The notes under the pieces are model-generated. The model did no database searches. It had not been told where the DNA came from and worked only from the letters and a program-made list of their open reading frames with translations. From positions 1 through 39,629 of the forward strand of contig JAFSHB010000035.1 in the NCBI GenBank assembly GCA_017440525.1: DNA of 39,629 bases. Direction: 5' to 3'. Origin of the DNA: Oscillospiraceae bacterium (GTDB lineage: Bacteria; Bacillota; Clostridia; Oscillospirales; Oscillospiraceae). This document shows positions 7,363 to 16,371 of the stretch, piece after piece (the stretch's first letter is position 1; every line of letters starts with the position of its first letter). The position numbers were made by a program, and so were the translations under genes.

Positions 7363-8952
7363 ATGGGCCATATCATCGGTATCGATCTTGGCACCACTAA
7401 CAGTTGTGTGTGTGTCATGGAGGGCGGCGAGCCTGCGGTCATCCCCAATGCCGAAGGCAGCAGAACGACTCCATCTGTGGTGGCCTTTTCCCGCACAGGC
7501 GAGCGCATGGTCGGCGATCTCGCCAAGCGGCAGACTGTGACCAATCACGAGCGCACGATCTGCTCCATCAAGCGGGATATGGGTTCAGACCGCAAAGTGA
7601 ATATCGACGGCAAGCGCTACACACCGCAGGAGATATCCGCCATGGTGCTGCAAAAGCTGAAGGCCGATGCGGAGAGCTATCTGGGCGGCCCTGTGACAGA
7701 AGCCGTGATCACGGTGCCGGCCTACTTCACCGATGCCCAGCGGCAGGCCACCAAGGACGCCGGCAAGATCGCGGGGCTGGATGTGAAGCGGATCATCAAC
7801 GAGCCCACAGCGGCGGCGCTGGCCTACGGCATGGACAAGGAGGAGAGCCAGAAGATCATGGTCTACGACCTTGGCGGCGGCACCTTCGATGTCTCCATCC
7901 TGGAGATCTCCGACCATGTGATCGAAGTGCTGGCCACCGCCGGCAACAACCACTTAGGCGGCGACGATTTCGACGACTGCGTGGCAGAATATTTGGTCAA
8001 AGAGTTCAGGCGGGAGCATCGGCTGGATCTCAGCCGGGATCCTGTTGCCATGCAGCGCATCCGCGAAGCGGCGGAAAAGGCAAAGATCGAGCTGTCCGCC
8101 ATGAGCCAGACAGATATCTCGCTCCCCTATATCACCGCAGGCCGCGATGGTCCGCTCCACTTGGAAGTCACCCTCACAAGAGCCAGATTCAATGAGCTGA
8201 CCGCCCATCTGGTGCAGGCCACGAGAGGCCCGGTGGAGCAGGCGATCAATGATTCCGGCGTGCCGATCGCAGAGATCTCAAAGGTCCTGATGGTGGGTGG
8301 GTCTACCCGGATCCCCGCCGTACAGGAGCTGGTCCATTCCATGACGGGCCGTCTCCCCTTCAAGGGCATCAACCCCGATGAATGCGTCGCCATGGGCGCG
8401 TGTCTGCAGGGCGGTGTGCTCTCCGGTGCCATGAAGGGCCTGCTCTTATTGGATGTGACGCCCCTGAGCCTCGGCATCGAGACCGTGGGCGGTATCTGTA
8501 CCCGCGTGATCGAGCGCAACACCACGCTTCCCATCAAAAAAAGCCAGATCTTCACCACCGCCGCCAACTTCCAGACCTCGGTGGATGTCCATGTGCTGCA
8601 GGGCGAGCGCCCTCTGGCACGGCAGAACAAGGAGCTGGGACGCTTCCAACTGACCGGCATCCGCAGAGCCATGCGGGGCGTGCCGCAGATCGAAGTGACC
8701 TTCGCCATCGATGCCAACGGCATCGTCAATGTTTCGGCAAAGGATCTGGCCACCGGCATCGCTCAGGCGATCACCATCACCGCTTCCTCCAACATGAGCC
8801 AGGCCGAGATCGACCGTGCTGTTCGGGAGGCACAGCAGTATGCCGCCGAGGATGCAAGGATGAGGTCCGAGGCCGAAGCCCGCGACCGCTTCCACGCAAA
8901 ACAAAACACCCATGACGATGATGCCATGGATGCAGAATTTGAACAGCTATAA
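7363..8952 (+). CDS. dnaK: DnaK-family Hsp70 chaperone with shortened lid
   Basis: A 529-residue Hsp70. The nucleotide-binding domain is complete ([47 protein letters not shown]), with the interdomain linker [15 protein letters not shown] and the beta-sandwich substrate domain. Standard DnaK has about 610 residues: here the helical lid is cut by roughly 80 residues, yet an acidic tail ([11 protein letters not shown]) like that of DnaK remains. The ATG follows AAAGGAGTGACCCC. The gene order J-GrpE-DnaK, without HrcA, and the membrane J-protein suggest a specialised second DnaK system; a housekeeping dnaK probably exists elsewhere (inference). Confidence 0.93.
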   Translation: MGHIIGIDLGTTNSCVCVMEGGEPAVIPNAEGSRTTPSVVAFSRTGERMVGDLAKRQTVTNHERTICSIKRDMGSDRKVNIDGKRYTPQEISAMVLQKLKADAESYLGGPVTEAVITVPAYFTDAQRQATKDAGKIAGLDVKRIINEPTAAALAYGMDKEESQKIMVYDLGGGTFDVSILEISDHVIEVLATAGNNHLGGDDFDDCVAEYLVKEFRREHRLDLSRDPVAMQRIREAAEKAKIELSAMSQTDISLPYITAGRDGPLHLEVTLTRARFNELTAHLVQATRGPVEQAINDSGVPIAEISKVLMVGGSTRIPAVQELVHSMTGRLPFKGINPDECVAMGACLQGGVLSGAMKGLLLLDVTPLSLGIETVGGICTRVIERNTTLPIKKSQIFTTAANFQTSVDVHVLQGERPLARQNKELGRFQLTGIRRAMRGVPQIEVTFAIDANGIVNVSAKDLATGIAQAITITASSNMSQAEIDRAVREAQQYAAEDARMRSEAEARDRFHAKQNTHDDDAMDAEFEQL

Positions 8953-8984
8953 AAAGAACGGATCCTCACGGATCCGTTCTTTTT
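8951..8984. terminator. Bidirectional intrinsic terminator
   Basis: GAACGGATCC, a TCAC loop and GGATCCGTTC flanked by A5 and T5. It ends the dnaK operon (+) and the convergent solute-binding protein gene (-), and overlaps the dnaK stop. Confidence 0.92.
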
Positions 8985-9000
8985 ATGTTTGCGTCAGTTC

Positions 9001-10293
9001 TTATGCGTACAGGGCATCCATCGCCTGCATGGCTTCCAGACCGGTCGCATACTCGCCGTTGAACAGCTTCAGCATAACATCGGTCAGAGCAGCCTTCATA
9101 TCGGTGTTGGCGATCGCGCAGTTGGCGTTGAGGCACACCTCGGCAGCGGACAGATACTCAACAGAGCCGTCGAAATCAGCAGGTGGCACATTGTTGATAT
9201 CGCAGGGAGGCAGCTTGACAGCATCGGTATATCTCTGATCGCCTTCGCCGGTCTTGATGTACATCAGATAATCCCAGGCAGCATCGGGGGCGGGGCAGTC
9301 CTTATTCACATGGATGTAGCCGGAGTAAGCGGAATCGACACCGGGATCGATGGTCTCATCCGCGATGGGGAAGGACATACAGCCCCAGCTGATGTCAACG
9401 CCCATGGCAGTCTCGACTTCGTTGCCGACCCAGGAGCCGCACCAGACCATAGCAGCCTGACCCAGACCGATCTTATTCTGGGAAGTGGGGAACACATCGG
9501 GCGCACCTTCTGCAAAGTAACCGGCTTCGAGCCAGTCGATCAGCTTCTGTGCAGCAGCCACAGCACCTTCGTTCTCGCTCCAGCCGCCGTTCATGGACAG
9601 CTCGGAAACGACATCCTGACCGCAGAAACGCTGCATGGTCTGGCTGAAGAAGTTATGGGTATAGGTATCATCCAGAGCCCAGGGAGCGATACCGGCAGCC
9701 AGCAGAGCATCGCAGGCAGCCTCGAACGCTTCCATGGTCACAGGCACTTCGGTGATACCGGCAGCCTCAAAGGCAGCCTTGTCATACCAGACGGTATTCA
9801 TGGAGGGCGCAGTAACGACACCGACCAGACCGCCGCACTGTGCGACCAGATCGTTCATCATGATGGGATAGGTCTTGGACAGATAGTCGGATCCCTCGAT
9901 GTAGGAGGTCAGATCCAGCATGTAGTCGGTGATGGTCTTGGATTCATAGTAGGAAGCAGAATCAAAAATATCGATCTGCTCGCCGCTCTCCAGCGCGGTA
10001 GGCATGATCTGGCGGCGCTCGTTGCCCTTGAACTTGATATCGATGACACAGCCGGTCTGCGCCTTGAATTCCTCAGTCAGCTCCAGCAGTATGTTGGCCT
10101 GAGGAGTGCCGTCATACAGGCTGCTCCAGTAGACCAGCTCGACGCCCTCATAGGGCAGGGGCTCAGAAGTCTCGGGGGTGACTTCTTCAACGACTTCGGT
10201 GGTCTCGGGGGCCACTTCTTCGGTGGCACCGCAGCCTGCCAGCACGCTGACCAGCATGAGGACGCACAGAAGGATGCTCATGATCTTTTTCAT
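9001..10293 (-). CDS. ABC sugar transporter, extracellular solute-binding lipoprotein (copy 1)
   Basis: A 430-residue family-1 extracellular solute-binding protein. The signal peptide ends in the lipobox LAGC (Cys21), so it is a lipoprotein on the outer face of the membrane; an acidic, Glu-rich linker follows. It is clearly paralogous to the protein at 12286-13599: long stretches such as GNERRQIMPTALESGE and NGGWSENEGAVAAAQ are shared. It has its own promoter, being separated from the permeases by a terminator. The substrate is unknown; the neighbouring uronate and amino-sugar genes suggest an oligosaccharide. Confidence 0.92.
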   Translation of the reverse strand: MKKIMSILLCVLMLVSVLAGCGATEEVAPETTEVVEEVTPETSEPLPYEGVELVYWSSLYDGTPQANILLELTEEFKAQTGCVIDIKFKGNERRQIMPTALESGEQIDIFDSASYYESKTITDYMLDLTSYIEGSDYLSKTYPIMMNDLVAQCGGLVGVVTAPSMNTVWYDKAAFEAAGITEVPVTMEAFEAACDALLAAGIAPWALDDTYTHNFFSQTMQRFCGQDVVSELSMNGGWSENEGAVAAAQKLIDWLEAGYFAEGAPDVFPTSQNKIGLGQAAMVWCGSWVGNEVETAMGVDISWGCMSFPIADETIDPGVDSAYSGYIHVNKDCPAPDAAWDYLMYIKTGEGDQRYTDAVKLPPCDINNVPPADFDGSVEYLSAAEVCLNANCAIANTDMKAALTDVMLKLFNGEYATGLEAMQAMDALYA

Positions 10294-10343
10294 AATGTTA
10301 CCTCTTTCTTTTTATATATGGGAAACAAACGCCCATCGTTTAC

Positions 10344-10372
10344 ATTGTACTCTCCCCCATATCCTTTTGCAA
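10344..10372 (-). promoter_or_regulatory. Promoter of solute-binding protein copy 1
   Basis: On the minus strand TTGCAA (10367-10372), 17-base spacer, TACAAT (10344-10349). The promoter of copy 2 also has TTGCAA at 17 bases, with spacers that start AAG, so both were probably copied with the genes. Confidence 0.75.
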
Positions 10373-10394
10373 CTGTTTTTTAGTCTACGAAAAT

Positions 10395-10425
10395 AAAAAG
10401 GAACGGTCATGGACCGTTCCTTTTT
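10395..10425 (-). terminator. Terminator after the permease genes
   Basis: GGAACGGTC, ATG loop and GACCGTTCC (10400-10420) flanked by A5 and T5. It ends the copy-2/permease operon and isolates the copy-1 gene. Confidence 0.9.
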
Positions 10426-10441
10426 CAGAGCTTGATAAAAT

Positions 10442-11293
10442 TTAACCCTTGATGCCGCCGCCCATGCCGCCATACATGATCTTGCGGGAAGCAAGGCAAT
10501 AGATCAGGATGGAGGGCAGCACGACGATGACGACAGCCGCGAAGATGGCCGGGTAGTTGGAGGTGTACATCAGAGCGCTGACGACCGAGGTCAGACCGAC
10601 GCCCAGAGAGGTCGCGCCGTCGGAAGCGGTCAGCAGCAGAGCAACGAAGTACTCGTTCAACACGCTCAGGAAGTTGAACAGGGTGATGGTGGTCATAGCA
10701 GGACGCACCATGGGGAGCGCGATCTTGAGGAAGGTCTGCATATCGGTGCAGCCATCGATAGCCGCCGCTTCCTCGTAGGTCTTGGAGATGGACTCAAAGA
10801 AGTTCAGCAGGAACACGGTGGTGTAAGGCACACGCAGGCAGACATACACAAGGCAAAGCGCCACACGGCCGCGGATATCCAGCTTGACCAGGATGCCGTA
10901 GATAGGCAGGATGATCAGGATGCTGGGGATGCTCATGACCAGGATCAGGATCCTCTTGATCAGATGGTTGCCTCTGAACTTGCAGCGGGACAGCACATAG
11001 GCCGCAGGCGCCGAGATCAGCAGACCGCCGGTACAAGCCACGACAGCATAGATCAAAGAGTTGAAGAAGTAGACATACAGCTTCTGGGTGGTCCAGGCCG
11101 TCACATAGTTCTCCCAATGGAGACCTGTGGAATACTTAAAGACCTGACCGGTGAACACATCTCTGGGAACAGACAAGCTGGCGCCCACGATGTAGACCAG
11201 GATCGCGACCATGAAAGCAGTCCAAAGGAGCAGAGGGACATAAGCAAGCGGGCTGGGACCATTGAGGGTATCAGCCTTATGGATCTTTTTCAT
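10442..11293 (-). CDS. ABC sugar transporter permease, MalG type
   Basis: A 283-residue inner-membrane permease of the carbohydrate uptake (CUT1) type with six predicted helices. The cytoplasmic EAA loop is EEAAAIDGCTDMQTFLKIALP, the contact for the ATPase. The start at 11293 is set by GGAGGTGCAGAGA directly upstream; longer reading frames run into the neighbouring permease. It lies 13 bases after the MalF-type gene. No ATPase gene is nearby, so a shared MsmX/UgpC-type ATPase encoded elsewhere is expected. Confidence 0.92.
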   Translation of the reverse strand: MKKIHKADTLNGPSPLAYVPLLLWTAFMVAILVYIVGASLSVPRDVFTGQVFKYSTGLHWENYVTAWTTQKLYVYFFNSLIYAVVACTGGLLISAPAAYVLSRCKFRGNHLIKRILILVMSIPSILIILPIYGILVKLDIRGRVALCLVYVCLRVPYTTVFLLNFFESISKTYEEAAAIDGCTDMQTFLKIALPMVRPAMTTITLFNFLSVLNEYFVALLLTASDGATSLGVGLTSVVSALMYTSNYPAIFAAVVIVVLPSILIYCLASRKIMYGGMGGGIKG

Positions 11294-11306
11294 TCTCTGC
11301 ACCTCC

Positions 11307-12203
11307 TTACAGTTCCAGATCGTCTGTCTTGAACAGACGGTTGATGAGAGATGTGATGACCATGATGATCGCGGCCACCAAGACACCGACAGCGGCACCG
11401 GTGCCGATATCGATCTCAGGAGACTGCAGAGAGCCAAACAGGATCTCATACATATAGCCGATGGGAACGATGGTGGAGCTTTCTGTGCCGATGGGAGAGA
11501 ATACCTTGCTCCAGACAAAGAACTGCATGGCAACGATCGTCCAGAAGGTAAATACCGTCTTGGTCGTGCCCTTCAGAAGCGGCAGGGTGATGCGGGTCAG
11601 CTTCTGCCAGGCATTGGCACCATCCAAAGTGGCAGCTTCCATCACATCCTCGGGGATGCGCTCGACACCGCCGATAAAGACCATCATGTAGTAACCGACC
11701 ACACCGAAAATAGCGGCGGCGATCATAGCGCCGAACTTCAGGTCGGGACCCAGCCACTTGAGGGGCTCGATACCGAACACCTTCAGCACGCCGTTGAGCA
11801 TACCGAAGTCATAGTTGTAGACATAGTACAGCCATGCATTACCGATGGCGACAGCGCTGATGACATTGGGCAGATAGATGATGGCGCGGAAGAAATGCTT
11901 GCCGCGGATGGACTTGTGAGAGAGGATGACCGCAAACAGCAGAGAAAAGCCGATCGCGAAAACACCGCCAAAGATCCAGATCCTCAGCATATTCCAAAGA
12001 CCGCGGCGGAAGTCGGGACTGGCCGCGATACGCTTGAAGTTGGCAAGACCTGCGAATGTCCATGTGGAGACGGGTGCTGTGACAGAGCCGGTCTTAAAGA
12101 AGCTCATGCACAGCGTTCTGGCCACAGGGTAGAAATAGGTAATGGCCAAAACGATCAGACACGGAACGATAAAGCAGGCGATAAAGGTTTTACTCTTCTT
12201 CAT
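11307..12203 (-). CDS. ABC sugar transporter permease, MalF type
   Basis: A 298-residue permease with six membrane helices and an EAA loop (MEAATLDGANAWQKLTRITLP), the CUT1 partner of the MalG-type protein downstream. Its ribosome site (GGAAAGGA) lies in the 3' arm of a small hairpin just downstream of another hairpin. This arrangement would lower permease synthesis relative to the binding protein from one transcript. Substrate unknown; see the binding proteins. Confidence 0.92.
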   Translation of the reverse strand: MKKSKTFIACFIVPCLIVLAITYFYPVARTLCMSFFKTGSVTAPVSTWTFAGLANFKRIAASPDFRRGLWNMLRIWIFGGVFAIGFSLLFAVILSHKSIRGKHFFRAIIYLPNVISAVAIGNAWLYYVYNYDFGMLNGVLKVFGIEPLKWLGPDLKFGAMIAAAIFGVVGYYMMVFIGGVERIPEDVMEAATLDGANAWQKLTRITLPLLKGTTKTVFTFWTIVAMQFFVWSKVFSPIGTESSTIVPIGYMYEILFGSLQSPEIDIGTGAAVGVLVAAIIMVITSLINRLFKTDDLEL

Positions 12204-12211
12204 TAGAATGT

Positions 12212-12250
12212 CCTTTCCGAAGGAAAGGGCGTCCGAAGGCTCGGACGCCC
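12212..12250 (-). promoter_or_regulatory. Tandem intercistronic hairpins between binding protein and permease
   Basis: Hairpin 1 is a 10-bp stem GGGCGTCCGA / TCGGACGCCC (12227-12250). Hairpin 2 is a 7-bp stem CCTTTCC / GGAAAGG (12212-12228) that contains the permease ribosome site; the two overlap by 2 bases. No long U-run follows hairpin 1, so it is probably a stabiliser or partial attenuator rather than a full terminator. Confidence 0.6.
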
Positions 12251-12285
12251 CTGGTCACAGTGAGACTTCTAGCTTTTCTAAGATA

Positions 12286-13599
12286 TTAGTTGTACAGAGC
12301 GTCCATAGCCTGCATGGCTTCCAGACCGGTGGCGTAGTTGCCTTCGAAGATCTTGGTCATAACATCGGTCAGAGCAGCCTTCATATCAGCATTGGCAACA
12401 GCGCAGTTGACATCCAGGCAGACCTCGACGGAGTCCAGATATTCCACAGTGCCGTCGAAATCGGGCAGAGCTTCGTTGGTCTTGTCGGCAGGGGGGCACA
12501 GCAAAGCATCGGTGACTCTCTTGTCGCCTTCGCCGGTGACGATCTTCATCATCCAATCCCATGCAGCGTCGGGATTCTCGCACTTTTCATTGACATGGAT
12601 GTAGCTGGAGTATGCGGAGTCCACATTGGCGTCGATGCTCTCGTCCAGGATGGGGAACTTGGTGAAGCCCCAGTCGATGTCAACGCCCATGGCGGTCTCG
12701 ATTTCGTTGCCGACCCAGACACCGCAGTTGACCATGGCGGACAGACCCAGAGCGATCTTGTTCTGAGAGGTGGGGAAGACATCGGGTGCGCCGTCAACGA
12801 AATAGCCCTTGTTCTTCCAGTCGATCATTCTCTGTGCAGCAGCGACAGCACCTTCGTTCTCGCTCCAGCCGCCGTTCATGGACAGCTCACGGACGACTTC
12901 CTGACCGCAGTGACGCTGCAGGACAGTGCCGAAGAAGCCGGCGACATAAGCGCCGTCCAGAGACAGAGGTGCAACACCGGTCTCCAGGATCGCATCGAAC
13001 ATGACTTCGAACTCGTCGAAGGTCTTGGGCATTTCGGTGATGCCGGCAGCTGCCACAGCAGCCTTATCATACCACAGACCGTTCATGCCGGGGGCGCTGA
13101 CAACACCGGGCAGGCCGCCTTCGGGGCTGTTGTCGGTCAAGTCCTTCACCATCAGACCGTAGGTCTTCTCGGCGTAGCCGGTGGCTTCGTAGTAGGGAGT
13201 CAGATCCAGGATCCAAGCGGGATCGAAGGTGCGCAGTTCATAGAAACCTGCGGAATCGAACACGTCGATACGCTCGCCGCTCTCCAGAGCGGTGGGCATG
13301 ATCTGGCGGCGCTCATTGCCCTTGAACTGGATGTTGATGACACAGCCGGTCTCTTCATAGAACTCAGCAGCCAGCTCTTCCAGAACGACAGCAGCGGGAG
13401 TGCCGGCGACCTTGCTGGACCAGTAGACCAGCTCAACGCCCTCATAGATCTTGGGTTCAGAAGTCTCTTCAACGACTTCCTCAACAACTTCTTCGGTGAC
13501 TTCGGTGGTCTCTTCGACCACTTCTTCGGTGGCGCCGCAGCCTGCCAGAACACTGACCAGCATGAGGACGCACAGAAGGATGCTCATAAGCTTCTTCAT
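12286..13599 (-). CDS. ABC sugar transporter, extracellular solute-binding lipoprotein (copy 2)
   Basis: A 437-residue lipoprotein with signal peptide and lipobox LAGC (Cys21), followed by a Glu/Val-rich linker. Paralogue of the protein at 9001-10293, with identical signal peptides bar one residue, and with shared blocks such as TSQNKI and GNERRQIMPTALESGE. The start at 13599 is chosen for AGAGGTAAAAATC upstream and the perfect signal peptide; an in-frame ATG 13 codons earlier would break it. First gene of the importer operon. Two similar binding proteins on one permease pair suggest a broadened or split substrate range. Confidence 0.93.
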   Translation of the reverse strand: MKKLMSILLCVLMLVSVLAGCGATEEVVEETTEVTEEVVEEVVEETSEPKIYEGVELVYWSSKVAGTPAAVVLEELAAEFYEETGCVINIQFKGNERRQIMPTALESGERIDVFDSAGFYELRTFDPAWILDLTPYYEATGYAEKTYGLMVKDLTDNSPEGGLPGVVSAPGMNGLWYDKAAVAAAGITEMPKTFDEFEVMFDAILETGVAPLSLDGAYVAGFFGTVLQRHCGQEVVRELSMNGGWSENEGAVAAAQRMIDWKNKGYFVDGAPDVFPTSQNKIALGLSAMVNCGVWVGNEIETAMGVDIDWGFTKFPILDESIDANVDSAYSSYIHVNEKCENPDAAWDWMMKIVTGEGDKRVTDALLCPPADKTNEALPDFDGTVEYLDSVEVCLDVNCAVANADMKAALTDVMTKIFEGNYATGLEAMQAMDALYN

Positions 13600-13652
13600 G
13601 ATTTTTACCTCTTTCATTTGATTTCGTTTTGGGCACACGCCCGACTGTGACC

Positions 13653-13712
13653 ATTATAAATTCTTCCTTTTTCTTTTGCAATGGTCTTTTTACCGAAAAC
13701 CATGGTAAAAAG
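13653..13712 (-). promoter_or_regulatory. Importer operon promoter with upstream repeat
   Basis: On the minus strand TTGCAA (13676-13681), 17-base spacer, TATAAT (13653-13658). Directly upstream, CTTTTTACC (13686-13694) and GGTAAAAAG (13704-13712) form an inverted repeat. In addition ACCAT occurs twice in direct orientation 21 bases apart, the nearer copy abutting the -35. Either could be the operator of a sugar-responsive regulator (LacI or AraC type); the choice is open. Confidence 0.65.
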
Positions 13713-13778
13713 TAAGCCGTTTGAAAATTACCGCATTTGTCACAAAATACATATAAGGTTTTTGTTCAGTTTTCCGTC

Positions 13779-15002
13779 TCAAAACGCAAAGTAGTCCTTT
13801 GCATTTTGATAGCAGATGCCCCGGACGCTCTGCCCCAAAAGGGCATAGTCCTCCGGATACTCGCCCCGCTCCACCCAGCTGCCCAGCAGATCGCACAGGA
13901 TCCTGCGGAAGTATTCGTGTCTGGGATAGGAGACGAAGCTCCTGGAATCTGTCAGCATGCCCACGAAGCTCGACAGCATACCGAGATTCGCCAGCGCCTT
14001 CATCTGCTCCTGCATGCCGTCCCGCTGATCGTTGAACCACCAGCCGGAGCCGAATTGGATCTTGCCCCGTGCTGGGCCCTTCTGGAAGCAGCCCAGCATG
14101 GTGCCGAGAACATGATTGTCCTTGGGATTGAGGCAGTAGAGGATCGTCTTGGGGAGCAGGTCCTCCCGCTCCAGTCCGTCGAGGATCTTCGCCAGACCAG
14201 CAGCCAGAGGAAAGTCGTGGATGGAGTCGAAGCCCGTATCGGGACCCAGCTTTTCAAACATACGGCGGTTGTTGTTCCGCAGTGCGCCGAAGTGCAGCTG
14301 CTTGACCCTGCCGCGGGAGGCATACTCCCGACCGAGGAATATCAGCTTCTCCACCGTCTCGTCATCGATCGCATCCACCGCATGGTCGGACAGGCGGCAG
14401 CCATGGTCATGGAAGAAGTCCATATCTTTGGTCAGTCCGGGCGTCACCTTGGAAAGATCCGGGCGGAAAGCCGGCACCACCCTCACCTCAAAGTCCTGCA
14501 GCTTCTCATGATGCTCCAGCGTATCGCCGGGCGCATCGGTGGTGCAGACCACCTCCACATTGGACTGCCGGATGAGCCCTCTTGCGGAAAACTCCGGTCT
14601 TTTCAGCATGGCATCGATGTGATCCCAAACTGCCTTGGCATTTTTCTCGCTCAAAAGCTCATCCACACCAAAATAGCGCTTCAGCTCCAGATGGGTCCAG
14701 TGATACAGAGGGTTCCCCACCGCCAGCGGCAGGGTCCTGCAAAAAGCCAGCCACTTTTCGTATCCATCCGCCTCACCGGTGATATAGGTCTCCCCGATGC
14801 CGTTGGTCCGCATGAGCCGCCACTTGTAGTGGTCGCCTCCCAGAAACAGCTCGAAGGCATCCGCGAACCGATGATTCTCCGCGATCTTCTGTACAGGCAG
14901 ATGGCAGTGATAGTCGATGATCGGAAGTCCCTCAGCGAACTCATGATAGAGCCTCTTCGCCACCGTGCTGTGCAGCATAAAATCATCATGGATAAAGCTC
15001 AT
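13779..15002 (-). CDS. uxaC: Uronate isomerase
   Basis: A 407-residue UxaC, which converts D-glucuronate to D-fructuronate and D-galacturonate to D-tagaturonate. Metal-site motif IIDYHCHLP near the N-terminus, then HFGALRNNNRRMFEKLGPD, KDNHVLGTMLGCFQ and FGSGWWFNDQRDGM are hallmark stretches. Canonical enzymes have ~470 residues. Here two surface insertions between RPDLS and the FLGREYASRG segment are missing, but all recognised active-site regions remain. Its ATG overlaps the uxaA stop (ATGA). Last gene of the GH51-uxaB-uxaA-uxaC operon. Confidence 0.95.
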   Translation of the reverse strand: MSFIHDDFMLHSTVAKRLYHEFAEGLPIIDYHCHLPVQKIAENHRFADAFELFLGGDHYKWRLMRTNGIGETYITGEADGYEKWLAFCRTLPLAVGNPLYHWTHLELKRYFGVDELLSEKNAKAVWDHIDAMLKRPEFSARGLIRQSNVEVVCTTDAPGDTLEHHEKLQDFEVRVVPAFRPDLSKVTPGLTKDMDFFHDHGCRLSDHAVDAIDDETVEKLIFLGREYASRGRVKQLHFGALRNNNRRMFEKLGPDTGFDSIHDFPLAAGLAKILDGLEREDLLPKTILYCLNPKDNHVLGTMLGCFQKGPARGKIQFGSGWWFNDQRDGMQEQMKALANLGMLSSFVGMLTDSRSFVSYPRHEYFRRILCDLLGSWVERGEYPEDYALLGQSVRGICYQNAKDYFAF

Positions 15003-16369
15003 AGTGTCACACCGTCCTTAAATATCGCGATCTCCTCACAGCCGTTCCTCTCATTTTTCGTCTGCTCGCCCTCCGCCACGGAAAGCACATAGTCCAAAAG
15101 TGCCTGCGTCAGATCGTGACCGTCCAGCACAGGGCTCGCGTCGAAGTCGATCCAGTTTTTCTTTTTCTCCGCCAAAGCCCTGTTGGTGGAGATCTTCACA
15201 GTCGGCACAGGGCCGCCCAGAGGCGTGCCGCGTCCGGTGGTAAAGAGGATGATATGAGCACCGGCAGCCGTCAGGTTGGTGATCGCCACCATATCGTTGC
15301 CCGGTCCGTTCAGAAGGGACAGCCCCGGTCTTTGCACGCGGTCGCCGTAGTCCAGCACATCCACTACAGGTGCCGAGCCGCCCTTTTGGATACAGCCCAG
15401 AGACTTCTCCTCCAGTGTGGTGATCCCGCCGGCCTTGTTGCCGGGGGAGGGATTTTCATAGATCACCTGCTCGTGCCGTGTGAAATAGTCTTTAAAATCG
15501 TTGATGAGCGATACCGTCTTTTCAAAGACTGCCTCGCTCTCGCAGCGGGCCATGAGCAGATGCTCCGCGCCGAACATCTCCGGCACCTCTGTCAAAAGAC
15601 AGCTGCCGCCCATGTCGATGAAGGCATCGGAAAACCTGCCCACCAGCGGATTGGCCGTGATACCGGAAAGACCGTCGCTGCCGCCGCACTTGAGGCCGAT
15701 GCACAGCTTCGACACGGGAACAGGCGTCCGTTCGGTCTTTTCCGCGCTGCGCCGAAGCTCTTCGATCAGCGCCGCGCCGGCCTCCAGCTCATCCTCCACA
15801 TCCTGCGTGTTGAGGAATTTGACCCGCTCATCGTCCCAGCTGCCCAGGACCTCCTTGAACACACCGATATTGTTGTTCTCACAGCCCAGTCCCAGCACCA
15901 GAACGCCGCCAGCATTGGGATGCTCCACGAGGCCCTTCAGGATCTTCATGGTGATCATTTGGTCATCCCCCAGTTGGGAGCAGCCATAGGGATGGGGGAA
16001 GCATTTGGCCCCTGTTTTTTTAGCCAGCGCCTCCGCGACCTTATTGATGCAGCCTACCGTATTGACGATCCAAATATCATTTCGGATGCCGACCGCACCG
16101 TTTTTGCGGACATAGCCCGGAAAGGTGCGCGGCGCAGGCGCAGTGCGGCGCACCGCTTCGGTGGGAGCATAGCGGTATTCCAGCTTGCCGGACAGACCGG
16201 TCCTGAGATTATGGGTGTGGACCAGCGCTCCTTCGGCGATATCGCACAGGGCATAGCCGATAGGCTGACCGTATTTGATGACAGCCTCGCCCTTTTTGAT
16301 GGGACGAATGGCATATTTCGCGCCTGTCTGCACGCAGACGCGAACGGTATCCTTGGGATCGATCCGCAT
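14999..16369 (-). CDS. uxaA: Altronate dehydratase
   Basis: A 456-residue UxaA-family dehydratase, which turns D-altronate into 2-keto-3-deoxygluconate. N-terminal SAF-like domain (VIKYGQPIGYALCDIAEGALVHTHN split over residues ~30-54), then the catalytic domain with PYGCSQLGDD, GLGCENNN, GLKCGGSDGLSGITANP and FTTGRGTPLG. Slightly shorter than the ~495-residue E. coli enzyme, mainly in the N-terminal domain. It starts 2 bases after the uxaB stop and overlaps uxaC by 4 bases. Confidence 0.95.
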   Translation of the reverse strand: MRIDPKDTVRVCVQTGAKYAIRPIKKGEAVIKYGQPIGYALCDIAEGALVHTHNLRTGLSGKLEYRYAPTEAVRRTAPAPRTFPGYVRKNGAVGIRNDIWIVNTVGCINKVAEALAKKTGAKCFPHPYGCSQLGDDQMITMKILKGLVEHPNAGGVLVLGLGCENNNIGVFKEVLGSWDDERVKFLNTQDVEDELEAGAALIEELRRSAEKTERTPVPVSKLCIGLKCGGSDGLSGITANPLVGRFSDAFIDMGGSCLLTEVPEMFGAEHLLMARCESEAVFEKTVSLINDFKDYFTRHEQVIYENPSPGNKAGGITTLEEKSLGCIQKGGSAPVVDVLDYGDRVQRPGLSLLNGPGNDMVAITNLTAAGAHIILFTTGRGTPLGGPVPTVKISTNRALAEKKKNWIDFDASPVLDGHDLTQALLDYVLSVAEGEQTKNERNGCEEIAIFKDGVTL

Positions 16370-16371
16370 AC

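Noticed and set aside
12142-13650. 502-codon + strand frame, similar to the one at 8989-10383
   Set aside because: Both are mirror images of the paralogous binding-protein genes; their similarity simply follows from the duplication.
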